Source: Cytobacillus gottheilii
Lineage (GTDB): Bacteria; Bacillota; Bacilli; Bacillales; Cytobacillaceae
Direction of reading: 5' to 3'
Length of the DNA stretch: 64,000 nucleotides
Assembly: GCF_001636345.1 (NCBI RefSeq)
Contig: NZ_KV440945.1
Location: forward strand, 2,271,631-2,335,630
Program-made: the position numbers and the translations under genes
Notes under the pieces: model-generated
Told to the model about the DNA's origin: nothing
Database searches by the model: none
What the model saw: the letters and a program-made list of their open reading frames with translations, nothing else
In this document: positions 1-8,386 of the stretch, in pieces
Numbering within the stretch: the first letter of the stretch is position 1
How the letters are laid out: every line of letters begins with the position of its first letter

Positions 1-16
1 TATAAGAGATGGGATC

Positions 17-448
17 ATGTCGGAGAATAAAGATGAATTCAGAAGAATCCGTTTTAAGGATGAGAAATGGATGACCTATTTAGAACAATATGCAAAAGAA
101 TTTAAAGGCAGAAAAATTACTTATGAAATAATAGCGGAAGATGAAGTGAAAATGCTGATTAACGATAGCATGGAGGCATTGTACACACTAACATGGGGAC
201 CAGAAGCCTTTGCACATGAAGTGCAGGAGCAATTTGGCTACTTTACACCGGCAGAATATGATGAATTTATTAAGAAAACACTAGGGGAAGAGGCAAAGAT
301 TATTTGTTTAAAGCATTATTTGCAGGAAGGATACCCCGTTCATTTAGGTGAGAAAATACTGTATATGGATGAGTTTGGAAGAGAAGTTGCTTTACCAGAT
401 AGTACATGCTTGATCGTTATTGAAAAGAGAGAAACTAATTATAACTAG
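17..448 (+). CDS. hypothetical protein, 143 aa
   Basis: I do not recognise this protein. It is soluble, rich in Glu and Lys, has no signal peptide and no membrane segment, and carries no motif I can tie to an enzyme family. The middle (about residues 45-100) reads like a compact alpha/beta fold, with LTWGPEAFAHEVQEQFGYF as its most distinctive stretch. The ATG follows a weak GAGATGGGA ribosome binding site. The upstream context lies outside the window. No clear terminator separates it from ctaB, but ctaB appears to have its own promoter. Confidence 0.6.
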   Translation: MSENKDEFRRIRFKDEKWMTYLEQYAKEFKGRKITYEIIAEDEVKMLINDSMEALYTLTWGPEAFAHEVQEQFGYFTPAEYDEFIKKTLGEEAKIICLKHYLQEGYPVHLGEKILYMDEFGREVALPDSTCLIVIEKRETNYN

Positions 449-536
449 GGAATTAAGGGGTATTGCCTAAATGGTTCTGTGAAGCTAGATGATTTTTGTC
501 TTATAGGCATATTTTCCTCAGACTGCTTAGAATGTA

Positions 537-545
537 TGATACAAT
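537..545 (+). promoter_or_regulatory. candidate extended -10 promoter of ctaB
   Basis: TGATACAAT reads as an extended -10 element (TGn plus TACAAT) 38 bases ahead of the GTG start of ctaB. No good -35 box is visible. It is supported by position and motif only. Confidence 0.35.
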
Positions 546-582
546 CCTTATATATAGTGATTACATGTAAAGGAAAGAATAT

Positions 583-1509
583 GTGGTAATGGCAAATAAA
601 CATGAAGAGATAACAATACAGAAACAACCAATGACAAAAATTTTAGCTGCAACAGTTAAAACAGGAATTATAAAATCGAATCTAATTCCTATGTTTGCTG
701 GACTTACATTGGCAATATACACGTATGATTTAGATCTTATAGATCAAATCCCGAATATATTTTTTGCCCTTATTGGTTCAATTTTAGTGATGGGAGCAGC
801 TGGTGCATTTAATAACCTGTATGACCGGGATATTGATGCTGTAATGGAAAGAACAAAGCAAAGACCAACTGTTACAAATGAAATAACATTTTCTAAAGCA
901 TTATGGCTGGCAATCATTATGACAATCGCAGGAATTATTTCGCTAGCATTAGCCTCACCATTAGCTTCCATCATCGGTTTTGCGGGCTTGTTCTTATATG
1001 TGGTGCCATACACCATGTGGAGCAAGAGAAGAACCGTCTATAATACGGAAATCGGGAGTCTGTCTGGAGCTACACCTCCATTGATTGGCTGGGCTGCTAT
1101 TAATCCTGAAATTACCCATCCAGCGGTATTAGGATTATTTATTATTACGATTATTTGGCAAATGCCGCATTTTTACGCAATTGGCATTCGCAGACATGAT
1201 GAATATAAACGTGCTGGTGTGCCTATGCTTCCTGTTGTAAAAGGGATAAAACGGACATATTGGCAAACGAATTTTTATCTGGTTTTATTGATCTTAACAA
1301 GCTTTCTTTTTAGCTCTTTAAGCATGGGTTTAACACTTGTTTCTTTTCTGCTTGGAGGCGGATGGCTGGCTTTAAGTATTTACGGATATCATAAAATGGA
1401 TCCGGAAAAATGGGCAAAAACAATGTTTATCTATTCGCTTTTGCATATGACCATTCTTTTTTCAACAGTCATAGTCTACTCGCTAGTAGGCACGATCTTT
1501 AATTTATAG
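583..1509 (+). CDS. ctaB: protoheme IX farnesyltransferase (heme O synthase)
   Basis: A membrane UbiA-family prenyltransferase that adds a farnesyl group to heme B to give heme O, the precursor of heme A in cytochrome oxidases. The first Asp-rich motif NNLYDRDID lies at residues 77-85, followed by MERTKQRP. A second conserved block is RHDEYKRAGVPMLP. Eight or nine hydrophobic segments and the 308-aa length fit the family. AGGAAAG precedes GTG 583; the ATG at 589 is an alternative start. In many bacilli ctaB sits beside ctaA and the ctaCDEF genes; here it is alone. The product call is secure, but which of two possible ctaB paralogues this is cannot be told. Confidence 0.93.
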   Translation: MVMANKHEEITIQKQPMTKILAATVKTGIIKSNLIPMFAGLTLAIYTYDLDLIDQIPNIFFALIGSILVMGAAGAFNNLYDRDIDAVMERTKQRPTVTNEITFSKALWLAIIMTIAGIISLALASPLASIIGFAGLFLYVVPYTMWSKRRTVYNTEIGSLSGATPPLIGWAAINPEITHPAVLGLFIITIIWQMPHFYAIGIRRHDEYKRAGVPMLPVVKGIKRTYWQTNFYLVLLILTSFLFSSLSMGLTLVSFLLGGGWLALSIYGYHKMDPEKWAKTMFIYSLLHMTILFSTVIVYSLVGTIFNL

Positions 1510-1523
1510 GCAGAAATAAAAAG

Positions 1524-1554
1524 AAGCCAAGGCGTCTGAAGAACGCTTTGGCTT
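1524..1554 (-). terminator. terminator between ctaB and bioY
   Basis: A 12-bp stem with one mismatch (AAGCCAAGGCGT paired with ACGCTTTGGCTT). The T-rich flank (CTTTTTATTT) is on the minus strand, so it mainly serves bioY. It may also slow readthrough from ctaB. Confidence 0.75.
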
Positions 1555-1568
1555 ACTTTGTGTTTTAT

Positions 1569-2147
1569 TTAAGCTGATTTCTTCGCTGTATACTCTGTAG
1601 GCAGTAAAAGCTTGGCAGATTGCAGCCGTTTCCTTACTAAAACACCAATCCATGCAGCCATTGCGGCTTTAATAAGACCAACAATGATGAATGGTGTAAA
1701 TCCGCCGGCAATAGCAGCAAGCCAGGACATATCAGCAGCAATCTTTAGCCATACTGTACCGAAAATAAGTGCGATCAGCATACCGATTGTATTGGCGATC
1801 ATTGCCTGTAAAAAGGTAAAAGCGGTTTTCTCCATATAAAAGCCCATTATAAAAACGGCAGGAATGAAGCCAATTAAATATCCGCCAGTTGGTCCAACAA
1901 TGGTAGAAAGCCCACCTGAAAATTCCGCAAAGACAGGGACACCAGCAGCGCCAATCATTAAATATAAAAGAACAGAAAAAGTGCCATATTTTGCCCCTAA
2001 AATAGTTGCAGCAAGTCCGATTGCCAGTGTCTGGCCTGTAATCGGTACGGGAGGAATAGGAATGACCATCTGTGCCATCACACCGATCACTGCCGCAAAT
2101 AGAGCGGTAACAATCATTGATCTAAGTTTAATTTGTTCGCTGTTCAT
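1569..2147 (-). CDS. bioY: biotin transporter substrate-binding protein BioY
   Basis: The S component of an energy-coupling-factor (ECF) biotin importer. It is a small hydrophobic protein (192 aa) with about six membrane segments. The N-terminal half carries the BioY-type stretch IPPVPITGQTLAIGLAA, followed by GPTGGYLIGF. The start has an AAAGGGAG ribosome binding site six bases upstream. The ECF ATPases and the T component are not nearby, as is usual in Firmicutes, where these modules are shared. A perfect BirA operator overlaps the promoter, so expression should fall when biotin is abundant. The transporter call is firm; biotin as the substrate is also supported by the operator. Confidence 0.95.
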   Translation of the reverse strand: MNSEQIKLRSMIVTALFAAVIGVMAQMVIPIPPVPITGQTLAIGLAATILGAKYGTFSVLLYLMIGAAGVPVFAEFSGGLSTIVGPTGGYLIGFIPAVFIMGFYMEKTAFTFLQAMIANTIGMLIALIFGTVWLKIAADMSWLAAIAGGFTPFIIVGLIKAAMAAWIGVLVRKRLQSAKLLLPTEYTAKKSA

Positions 2148-2168
2148 ATGTATCTCCCTTTCTAAATA

Positions 2169-2226
2169 TGTAAACTATCTTTCTTTGTTAGTTTACATTA
2201 TAAAGAAAAGGATGGTTTTTAGTCAA
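2169..2226 (-). promoter_or_regulatory. bioY promoter with BirA operator
   Basis: On the minus strand, TTGACT (2226-2221) and TATAAT (2202-2197) are separated by 18 bases. The inverted repeat TGTAAAC-N15-GTTTACA at 2169-2197 matches the bacillus BirA (biotin repressor) operator and covers the region from the -10 box to just past the transcription start. This predicts repression by biotinyl-AMP-loaded BirA. Confidence 0.85.
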
Positions 2227-2251
2227 CTAATTTTTATATTAAGTTTACTAT

Positions 2252-3367
2252 TTAACTCCATAAATAATCGCTTAAAGCACCACGGAATAAGTTTGTATCA
2301 ATATTGCATGTTTGAGCGTCAAGACCATATTGCCATCCATAGATTTGTGAACCTTCAGGAGCTTCTGGATTATATGCTGGCGCATTTTCCTTCGTCGTAA
2401 TCCCTACCTGTGGAGAGGCGGTCCAAATAATCATATCATTCTGCAAGTCAGAATGATTTTCAGCCGCTGCAGCATATTCTGTAAATAATGCTCGTTCTGA
2501 ATCAAATACCCCGTACACACCAGGAACATAAGAAGATTCACTTATTCCCTCATAATAACCGCGAATAAATTCACTATCTACCGGATAATTTGGTTCAATA
2601 TCCGCAAAAATGGCAACTCCTTCTGGTATTCCAAGCTGCCTTGCTTCTTCAATTGCTTGTCTAGCTTCGTTTTGCCCATTTTCGTAGCCTGTGGCATTGG
2701 TGAAATGATTCCATATAATTAGGATTTCAATTCCTTCAGTATGAAGAAGTTCAATTTCTTCAGGGGTAATACCAGCAGATACACCTTCCTTTTCCCCTAA
2801 ATATCGGCCCCAGATTGCTGGATCACCAAAATTTTCACGTACACAGGAAAGCAAGTCGTTTGTGGTTAGACTTGCCGAGTCTACACCCCAAACGACTTCT
2901 TCACTTCCGTTTCCGTTACCGCTGGCATTTTGATCGCTGCTGCTTTGATTCGAACTTTCTTCACTAGAATTCTGGTCATTTTCAGCATCATTACTCTCAT
3001 CAGTGCTTTGATCTTGATTGGATGATGCACCATCAGTATTGTTTGTAATATCATTTTGAACGTTTACGTCGACATTAACGTTAATATTGTTAGTTATATT
3101 GTTATCAATTGAATTATTGTTTCCGTTTTCTATTTGATTATCTATCGAATTATTAATATTTGCTTTATCGCTATTAACATCATTTTCAACATTATTTATA
3201 ACACCGTTTTCTCCGCCGCTAGCTGGTTCGGATTCCCCGGTTTCATTGGCATGCGTTTCTCCGCTTGGGTGATCTTCCTTACTATCAATAAAAGAAAATA
3301 GAAATATAGACACTACCGCTGCAGCAAATGCTGTGATGGCATAAGATAGCCATTTTTTTCGATTCAA
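2252..3367 (-). CDS. membrane-anchored or secreted DUF1906 (glycoside hydrolase-like) protein with Asn-rich linker
   Basis: Residues 8-25 form one hydrophobic segment (signal anchor or signal peptide). Residues about 40-155 are a low-complexity linker very rich in Asn, Asp and Ser. The C-terminal ~210 residues match the DUF1906 / Rv2525c-like fold: it starts GVDSASLTTNDLL, continues WGRYLG and GIEILIIWNHF, and has an acidic strand VAIFADIEPNY and the aromatic end IYGWQYGLD. These TIM-barrel domains resemble wall lytic enzymes, but their substrate is not established. I chose TTG 3367 because a strong AAGGAGG lies nine bases upstream and it opens directly into the hydrophobic segment; the frame is open for 31 more codons upstream. 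It likely acts at the cell surface. Confidence 0.75.
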   Translation of the reverse strand: MNRKKWLSYAITAFAAAVVSIFLFSFIDSKEDHPSGETHANETGESEPASGGENGVINNVENDVNSDKANINNSIDNQIENGNNNSIDNNITNNINVNVDVNVQNDITNNTDGASSNQDQSTDESNDAENDQNSSEESSNQSSSDQNASGNGNGSEEVVWGVDSASLTTNDLLSCVRENFGDPAIWGRYLGEKEGVSAGITPEEIELLHTEGIEILIIWNHFTNATGYENGQNEARQAIEEARQLGIPEGVAIFADIEPNYPVDSEFIRGYYEGISESSYVPGVYGVFDSERALFTEYAAAAENHSDLQNDMIIWTASPQVGITTKENAPAYNPEAPEGSQIYGWQYGLDAQTCNIDTNLFRGALSDYLWS

Positions 3368-3530
3368 TGTTCCTTGCCTCCTTCGGCATATAGTTGTCAA
3401 TACTTTGTGGGTAAGATCCATACATCCTATGCACAATGAGAGGGAGGCGTGAAAAAGCAAAAATTAGTGAGTAAGAGAAAAAAAATAGGGAAAATAAAGT
3501 AAAAGACTTTCTTTCTTGGAGAAGATTGCA

Positions 3531-3562
3531 TATAATAAAATTAACAATTAACATTTTGTTAA
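3531..3562 (+). promoter_or_regulatory. promoter and candidate operator of the NAD-salvage operon
   Basis: TATAAT at 3531-3536 is followed by a perfect palindrome TTAACA-TTT-TGTTAA at 3548-3562, with a further TTAACAATT copy at 3541-3549. A third TTAACAATT overlaps the TTG start at 3583-3591. This position over the transcription start is typical of a repressor operator. The product of the first gene is the obvious candidate regulator, which is my inference. Confidence 0.5.
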
Positions 3563-3589
3563 ATATAAAAGGTGGTGACGTTTTAACAA

Positions 3590-4342
3590 TTGGATATGAA
3601 CCAAAAATATCGTACACCTGATGGCTATACGGCTGATATTGCTGTTTTCACGATTGTCACTGAAAAAAGAGAGGCTTTTAAACCTCCTGTTATGTCATTG
3701 AAAATCATGCTTATAAAGCGCAGTGAATTGACTGCTGAAGGAACAGAAAATATTGAGGCAGGAAAGTGGGCACTTCCTGGCGGTTTCGTCAAAGATAGTG
3801 AAAATGGACTGGAAGCCGCTGAAAGAGAATTAATGGAAGAGACAGGCATTCAAAATATTCATATGAAGCATTTTGGAGTGTTTGATCAGCCTGGAAGGGA
3901 TCCGCGCGGCTGGATTCTTTCAAATGCCTTCTACGCTCTAGTGCCTGAACACTTATTAAAAAGCCGTCAAGCAAATGATGATGCAGCAGATGTTGCCCTT
4001 TTTTCAGTTGCCGATGTGCTGCAATCGGAATTAGCTTTTGATCACCAGGAAATAATCAAACAAGCACTTGAAATGGTTACCAAGGTTATGCTTCAGACAA
4101 CCGCAGCTAAAAACTTTCTGCCAGATGAGTTCACATATTCAGAGCTTCAAGCTGTGCTCTCAACCGTCACAGAGGATTCTGCCATTTTGAATGAGCAATC
4201 TTTTGCAAGAAAGATTAAAACATTGCCGTTTATTGAATTAGCAGATGGAAAAACAACACAGCGGACATCCAAAAAAGGAACAAAGCTCTATCGCTTTATT
4301 GATATGGATATCGTAAATCCAATCTATACCGCAAGATATTAA
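3590..4342 (+). CDS. Nudix hydrolase with C-terminal winged helix (NrtR-like)
   Basis: The N-terminal ~150 residues are a Nudix domain with a complete catalytic box at residues 65-87 (G-x5-E-x7-REL-x-EE-x-GI). The C-terminal ~90 residues (LPDEFTYSELQAVL onward, then TSKKGTKLYRF) match the winged-helix end of NrtR/ADP-ribose-pyrophosphatase-type proteins. NrtR proteins repress NAD genes and release DNA on binding ADP-ribose; many of them have lost the catalytic Nudix residues. This one has not, so it may be an ADP-ribose hydrolase, a regulator, or both. It leads an operon with pncA, pncB and nadE, and a palindrome lies at the promoter. The TTG start follows GGTGGTGA by 11 bases; ATG 3596 is possible. 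Confidence 0.8.
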   Translation: MDMNQKYRTPDGYTADIAVFTIVTEKREAFKPPVMSLKIMLIKRSELTAEGTENIEAGKWALPGGFVKDSENGLEAAERELMEETGIQNIHMKHFGVFDQPGRDPRGWILSNAFYALVPEHLLKSRQANDDAADVALFSVADVLQSELAFDHQEIIKQALEMVTKVMLQTTAAKNFLPDEFTYSELQAVLSTVTEDSAILNEQSFARKIKTLPFIELADGKTTQRTSKKGTKLYRFIDMDIVNPIYTARY

Positions 4343-4358
4343 TGAAGGAGGAATCAGT

Positions 4359-4901
4359 GTGAAGAAAGCTTTAATAGTCATTGACTACACAAATGATTTT
4401 GTTACAGGTGCATTGCCATGCGGAGAACCTGCCATCAAGATTGAAGATAAAATCACTTCATTAACGGAAGAGTTTATAAATGCAGGAGATCCAGTCTTTT
4501 TTGCCATCGATTTGCATCACGAAGGAGATCCTTTTCACCCAGAAACTGCATTATATCCTCCGCACAATATAGCTGGAACTGAAGGAAGAAATTTATATGG
4601 GAAGCTTGCAGATGTGTATGATAAATATAAATTGGAAAACCATGTAATATGGAAAGATAAAACACGATACAGCGCATTTGCCGGAACCAACATTGAGTTG
4701 CTGCTTCGCGAAAGAGGTATTCAAGAGCTGCTTCTTGTTGGGGTCTGTACAGATATTTGTGTGCTTCATACTGCTGTTGATGCATATAACAAAGGATTTA
4801 AAATCAATATTCATAGTGATGCAGTTGCAAGTTTTAATGAAATAGGACATGAGTGGGCACTTTCCCATTTTAAAAATACTTTAAATGCAAACATAATCTA
4901 A
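4359..4901 (+). CDS. pncA: nicotinamidase
   Basis: Converts nicotinamide to nicotinate in NAD salvage. It is an isochorismatase-fold cysteine hydrolase of 180 aa. The catalytic triad can be read as Asp9 (VIDYTNDF), Lys101 (KDKTRYSAF) and Cys134 (TDICVLHTA). The metal site is Asp51, His53 and His60 in IDLHHEGDPFH, probably with His69. The GTG start has AAGGAGG eight bases upstream. It lies 16 bases after the Nudix gene and 18 bases before pncB, so it is clearly within one operon. The order of steps in the operon follows the pathway: nicotinamide, nicotinate, nicotinate mononucleotide, and finally NAD. Confidence 0.93.
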   Translation: MKKALIVIDYTNDFVTGALPCGEPAIKIEDKITSLTEEFINAGDPVFFAIDLHHEGDPFHPETALYPPHNIAGTEGRNLYGKLADVYDKYKLENHVIWKDKTRYSAFAGTNIELLLRERGIQELLLVGVCTDICVLHTAVDAYNKGFKINIHSDAVASFNEIGHEWALSHFKNTLNANII

Positions 4902-4919
4902 AGGAGAAGGTGAGTCACC

Positions 4920-6383
4920 ATGGGTACAATTTTTGAAGATGATAGCTTAGGACTTCACACAGATCTTTACCAAATCAATATGGCTTTCACTTATTGGCAG
5001 GACGGCATTCATGAAAATAAGGCTGTTTTTGATCTCTTTTTTCGCAAGCTGCCTTTTGGAAATGGATATGGAATTTTTGCAGGTTTAGAGAGAGTGATTG
5101 AATACCTGCAAGGTTTTTCATTTACAACAAGTGATATTCAATTTTTACGTGAAACATTGAACTATCCAGAGGATTTTCTTGCGTATTTAAGTGAATTGCG
5201 TTTTACAGGTACAGTTAACTGTATGGAAGAAGGAGAATTGGTTTTCGGTAATGTGCCGATTTTAAGGGTGGAGGCATCACTAGCAGAAGCACAATTGATT
5301 GAAACAGCCCTGTTAAACATTGTTAACTATCAAACATTGATCGCTACAAAAGCGGCAAGAATTAAAGAGGTTGTTGGTGATGAAGTTGCCATGGAATATG
5401 GTTCACGCCGCGCCCAAGAACTTGATGCTGCGATTTGGGGCACTAGAGCAGCTTTTATTGGCGGATTTCAGGCTACATCAAATGTAAGGGCCGGAAAGAA
5501 ATTCGGAATACCAGTAGCTGGTACGCATGCCCATGCCCTAGTTCAAGCATATGGAGATGAATATAAGGCTTTTCATAAATATGCAGAAAGCCATACAGAT
5601 TGTGTATTTCTAGTCGACACTTATAACACCCTCCGTTCAGGAGTGCCTAATGCAATTAAAGTGGCAAAAGAGCTTGGAGATAAGATCCGATTTAAAGGAA
5701 TTCGGCTTGATAGCGGTGACTTAGCGTATCTGTCAAAGGAAGCACGCAAAATGCTTGATGATGCTGGGTTCACTGATACAAAAATCATTGCTTCTAATGA
5801 TCTTGATGAGTATACCATTATGAACTTAAAGGCCCAAGGTGCTAAAATTGATATATGGGGAATCGGGACGAAGCTAATTACTGGCTATGACCAGCCAGCA
5901 CTGGGAGCGGTATATAAACTAGTCAGTATTGAAAGAGACGGAGAAATGACCGATACCATTAAAATTAGTGCGAATCCTGAAAAAGTATCAACACCAGGAC
6001 TTAAAAAAGTTTACCGTATAATCAATAAGGCAAATGATAAATCAGAAGGCGATTATATTGCCCTAGATTATGAAGATCCTCAGCAGGAGGAACGGTTAAA
6101 AATGTTCCATCCAGTCCACACGTATATTAGTAAATTTGTGACAAATTTTGAGGCAAAAGAACTTCATGTGCAAGTTTTCAGTAATGGCGAACTGACTTAT
6201 CAAAAGCCGGAGATTGATAAAATTCAGCAAAAAGTAAAAGCAAATCTCAGCCTGCTTTGGGATGAATATCGCCGAGCATTAAATCCTGAAGAGTACCCTG
6301 TTGATTTAAGTCCTGCTTGCTGGGAAAACAAAATGAATCATATTGCCACTATTAAAGAGAAAGTTAAACAAAATGAAAAATAG
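4920..6383 (+). CDS. pncB: nicotinate phosphoribosyltransferase
   Basis: Joins nicotinate to PRPP to make nicotinate mononucleotide, with ATP use. The protein is 487 aa, the usual length for Gram-positive PncB. Typical stretches are LHTDLYQINMAFTYW at the N-terminus, AMEYGSRRAQ in the middle, GTHAHALVQAYGDE, and the phosphate-binding region FKGIRLDSGDLAYLS with IWGIGTKLITGYDQPALG. It begins after AAAGGAGAAGGTG, is preceded closely by pncA, and is followed 15 bases later by nadE. It should be co-regulated with the rest of the NAD operon. Confidence 0.95.
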   Translation: MGTIFEDDSLGLHTDLYQINMAFTYWQDGIHENKAVFDLFFRKLPFGNGYGIFAGLERVIEYLQGFSFTTSDIQFLRETLNYPEDFLAYLSELRFTGTVNCMEEGELVFGNVPILRVEASLAEAQLIETALLNIVNYQTLIATKAARIKEVVGDEVAMEYGSRRAQELDAAIWGTRAAFIGGFQATSNVRAGKKFGIPVAGTHAHALVQAYGDEYKAFHKYAESHTDCVFLVDTYNTLRSGVPNAIKVAKELGDKIRFKGIRLDSGDLAYLSKEARKMLDDAGFTDTKIIASNDLDEYTIMNLKAQGAKIDIWGIGTKLITGYDQPALGAVYKLVSIERDGEMTDTIKISANPEKVSTPGLKKVYRIINKANDKSEGDYIALDYEDPQQEERLKMFHPVHTYISKFVTNFEAKELHVQVFSNGELTYQKPEIDKIQQKVKANLSLLWDEYRRALNPEEYPVDLSPACWENKMNHIATIKEKVKQNEK

Positions 6384-6398
6384 AGAGGATGCTGTAAA

Positions 6399-7220
6399 AT
6401 GAGCTTGCAGTCTGAAATTATTTCCGCATTAAATGTAAAATCAGAAATTGACCCAAAAGAAGAGATAACAAATCGTATTCAGTTTCTAAAGGATTACCTG
6501 AAAAAAACAAACGCAAAAGGCTATGTGCTGGGCATTAGCGGTGGACAGGATTCTTCATTAGCTGGACGCCTTGCTCAATTAGCTGTAGAGGAATTGCGCT
6601 CAGAAGGATATGATGCAACATTTGCAGCAATCAGACTGCCTTATGGTACACAACTGGATGAAGATGATGCACAGTGTGCCTTGGATTTTATTAAGGCAGA
6701 TCAAGAATTTTCATTTAATATTAAAACAGCCGTGGATGCAGTTAAAGAAACCTATGACACGTCTGGAGCCGGAGATGAACTCAAGGATTATCATAAAGGA
6801 AATGTAAAGGCAAGAATGAGAATGATCGCACAATATGTTTTTGGCGGACAAAAAAACCTGCTTGTCATTGGAACAGATCATGCTGCAGAAGCGGTAACTG
6901 GGTTCTTTACTAAATATGGTGATGGCGGTGCGGACGTTCTGCCATTAACAGGTTTATCCAAACGGCAAGGAAAACAGCTGCTTCAAGAGCTTGGGGCAGA
7001 AGAGAGAATTTATTTAAAGGTTCCAACAGCAGATTTACTTGATCAAAAGCCCGGCCAGGCAGATGAAACAGAGCTTGGAATTTCTTATGATCAGCTGGAC
7101 GACTATTTGGAAGGCAAAACAGTTCCAGCAGATGTTGCTGAAAAAATTGAAAAACGCTATGTGATGACAGAACATAAGCGACAAGTGCCAGCATCTATGT
7201 TTGATACGTGGTGGAAGTAA
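6399..7220 (+). CDS. nadE: NH3-dependent NAD+ synthetase
   Basis: Last step of NAD synthesis: amidates nicotinate adenine dinucleotide with ammonia and ATP. It is the short 273-aa form without a glutaminase domain. The ATP pyrophosphatase P-loop is ISGGQDSS at residues 46-53. Other family blocks are [29 protein letters not shown] and [19 protein letters not shown]. The start follows GAGAGGATG. It is the last gene of the NAD-salvage operon; a strong terminator lies 30 bases downstream. Confidence 0.96.
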   Translation: MSLQSEIISALNVKSEIDPKEEITNRIQFLKDYLKKTNAKGYVLGISGGQDSSLAGRLAQLAVEELRSEGYDATFAAIRLPYGTQLDEDDAQCALDFIKADQEFSFNIKTAVDAVKETYDTSGAGDELKDYHKGNVKARMRMIAQYVFGGQKNLLVIGTDHAAEAVTGFFTKYGDGGADVLPLTGLSKRQGKQLLQELGAEERIYLKVPTADLLDQKPGQADETELGISYDQLDDYLEGKTVPADVAEKIEKRYVMTEHKRQVPASMFDTWWK

Positions 7221-7250
7221 ATTCTGTGACATATTATTTAATGTAATTGC

Positions 7251-7307
7251 AAAACCCAAACGAATTGGAGAGAGTCTTTAATTCCATCAAATCGTTTGGG
7301 TTTTTTT
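7251..7307 (+). terminator. terminator of the NAD-salvage operon
   Basis: Stem AAACCCAAACGA with TCGTTTGGGTTT followed by a T-run. A second small loop lies inside. It ends the operon 30 bases after the nadE stop. Confidence 0.9.
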
Positions 7308-7439
7308 GTCCTTTTTTCTATGATTGCTTATCATCTCCTTTTTAAAAAGTACTTTAAAAAAGTCCTATTTTTGATTGGTGAATCTAAACTCCTAATGAAA
7401 TAGGTTTAAGACAAAGAATTCAGGTTAAAGTGAAATATC

Positions 7440-7465
7440 TGTAACTTTTCATCAAATATTACGTC
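7440..7465 (+). promoter_or_regulatory. candidate ECF-sigma promoter upstream of the acidic secreted protein
   Basis: TGTAAC-N16-CGTC resembles the promoters used by Bacillus extracytoplasmic-function sigma factors (SigX, SigM and SigW families). It lies about 137 bases upstream of the TTG start at 7602. The rest of 7308-7592 is AT-rich with no gene. The match is suggestive only. Confidence 0.3.
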
Positions 7466-7601
7466 AAATGTAGAAAGATAGATAGATATTGAAATCATTT
7501 TGTAACATTTTTGAAATATTTTTAAATAAATTATCAACTTTTATGTTTTTTGCATCGTCTAATAAGTAAACAAATGAAAGCAACAAAAAGGAGTGAATGA
7601 T

Positions 7602-8282
7602 TTGAAGAAAAAATGGATTTATACTTTAGTAGCGGCTTTGTTCTTTTCTGCTGCAGGAGCTTTTTATTATGAAGGCAGACCAGATGATGCTTCTGCAAAC
7701 GAAGAGCAAGTAAATGAGGAGATTAAAAGTGACAGTCAGGATGCTGTAACTGAAACTGAAGAGGAAGAAACTGAATCTAATAATGAGTTAAATAGGGAAG
7801 ATCCTAGTGAAACAGAAGAACCAGTAAAAGAAGAAGTTGATCATCAATCTGAAACCGAGCCAGCTAATGATGAAAAGCAAGAAGGAAAGACGGAAGACAA
7901 AAATGAGGATCCTGAGACAATTGTATCTCCAGAAGGGGATACCTATCATTTAATTGAAGATAAAACAAAATATAGTAATCTTGCAGATTTAATCGATGCT
8001 GCTGCAAACATTGATGCATCCTTGTATGGTATTAAAAATTCTGATGTATTTACACTGATTAAGAATGGCGAGCCAATCGGTGGGTTTTCAACCGGCAGTT
8101 TGTCTATTGATCCGGAGTATAAAAGCTTTGCCATTCAAAAACACAGTTTTTATAAGGACAAAGGGTTGGAAGATAATATTAATCTAGCTATTCGTACAGG
8201 TGCCAGCATTACTGTTAACTTTGATGAATATACAGGTTATCATATTGAATATAAAAACGGCAGACTAATTATTAATCATTAA
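7602..8282 (+). CDS. secreted or membrane-anchored protein with acidic linker
   Basis: I do not recognise the family. Residues 1-20 (LKKKWIYTLVAALFFSAAGAF) are a signal peptide or anchor. Residues about 30-105 are a very acidic Glu/Thr/Ser/Asn linker. The C-terminal ~115 residues form a globular domain (TYHLIEDKTKYSNLADLI, NGEPIGGFSTGSLSIDPEY, GYHIEYKNGRLIINH). The TTG at 7602 is chosen because AAAGGAG lies eight bases upstream; the GTG at 7593 overlaps that site. It stands alone between two terminators. Secretion is well supported by sequence, function is not. Confidence 0.65.
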   Translation: MKKKWIYTLVAALFFSAAGAFYYEGRPDDASANEEQVNEEIKSDSQDAVTETEEEETESNNELNREDPSETEEPVKEEVDHQSETEPANDEKQEGKTEDKNEDPETIVSPEGDTYHLIEDKTKYSNLADLIDAAANIDASLYGIKNSDVFTLIKNGEPIGGFSTGSLSIDPEYKSFAIQKHSFYKDKGLEDNINLAIRTGASITVNFDEYTGYHIEYKNGRLIINH

Positions 8283-8348
8283 TTATGTTGTTGTTTTCTG
8301 TACAATGGACAGTAAATGAAATATACACTAATCACTCATACATGTATG

Positions 8349-8382
8349 AAAAAAGCATTCCTGATCAAGAGGAATGCTTTTT
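8349..8382. terminator. bidirectional terminator
   Basis: AAAAAGCATTCCT and AGGAATGCTTTTT form a 13-bp stem with A and T runs on both sides. It lies between the convergent acidic-protein gene and pflA. Confidence 0.9.
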
Positions 8383-8386
8383 CGTA

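Noticed and set aside
744..1025. Antisense open frames across ctaB, pflB, aldehyde dehydrogenase and other genes
   Set aside because: They are shadows of strongly supported genes, have no ribosome binding sites, and show no family motifs.
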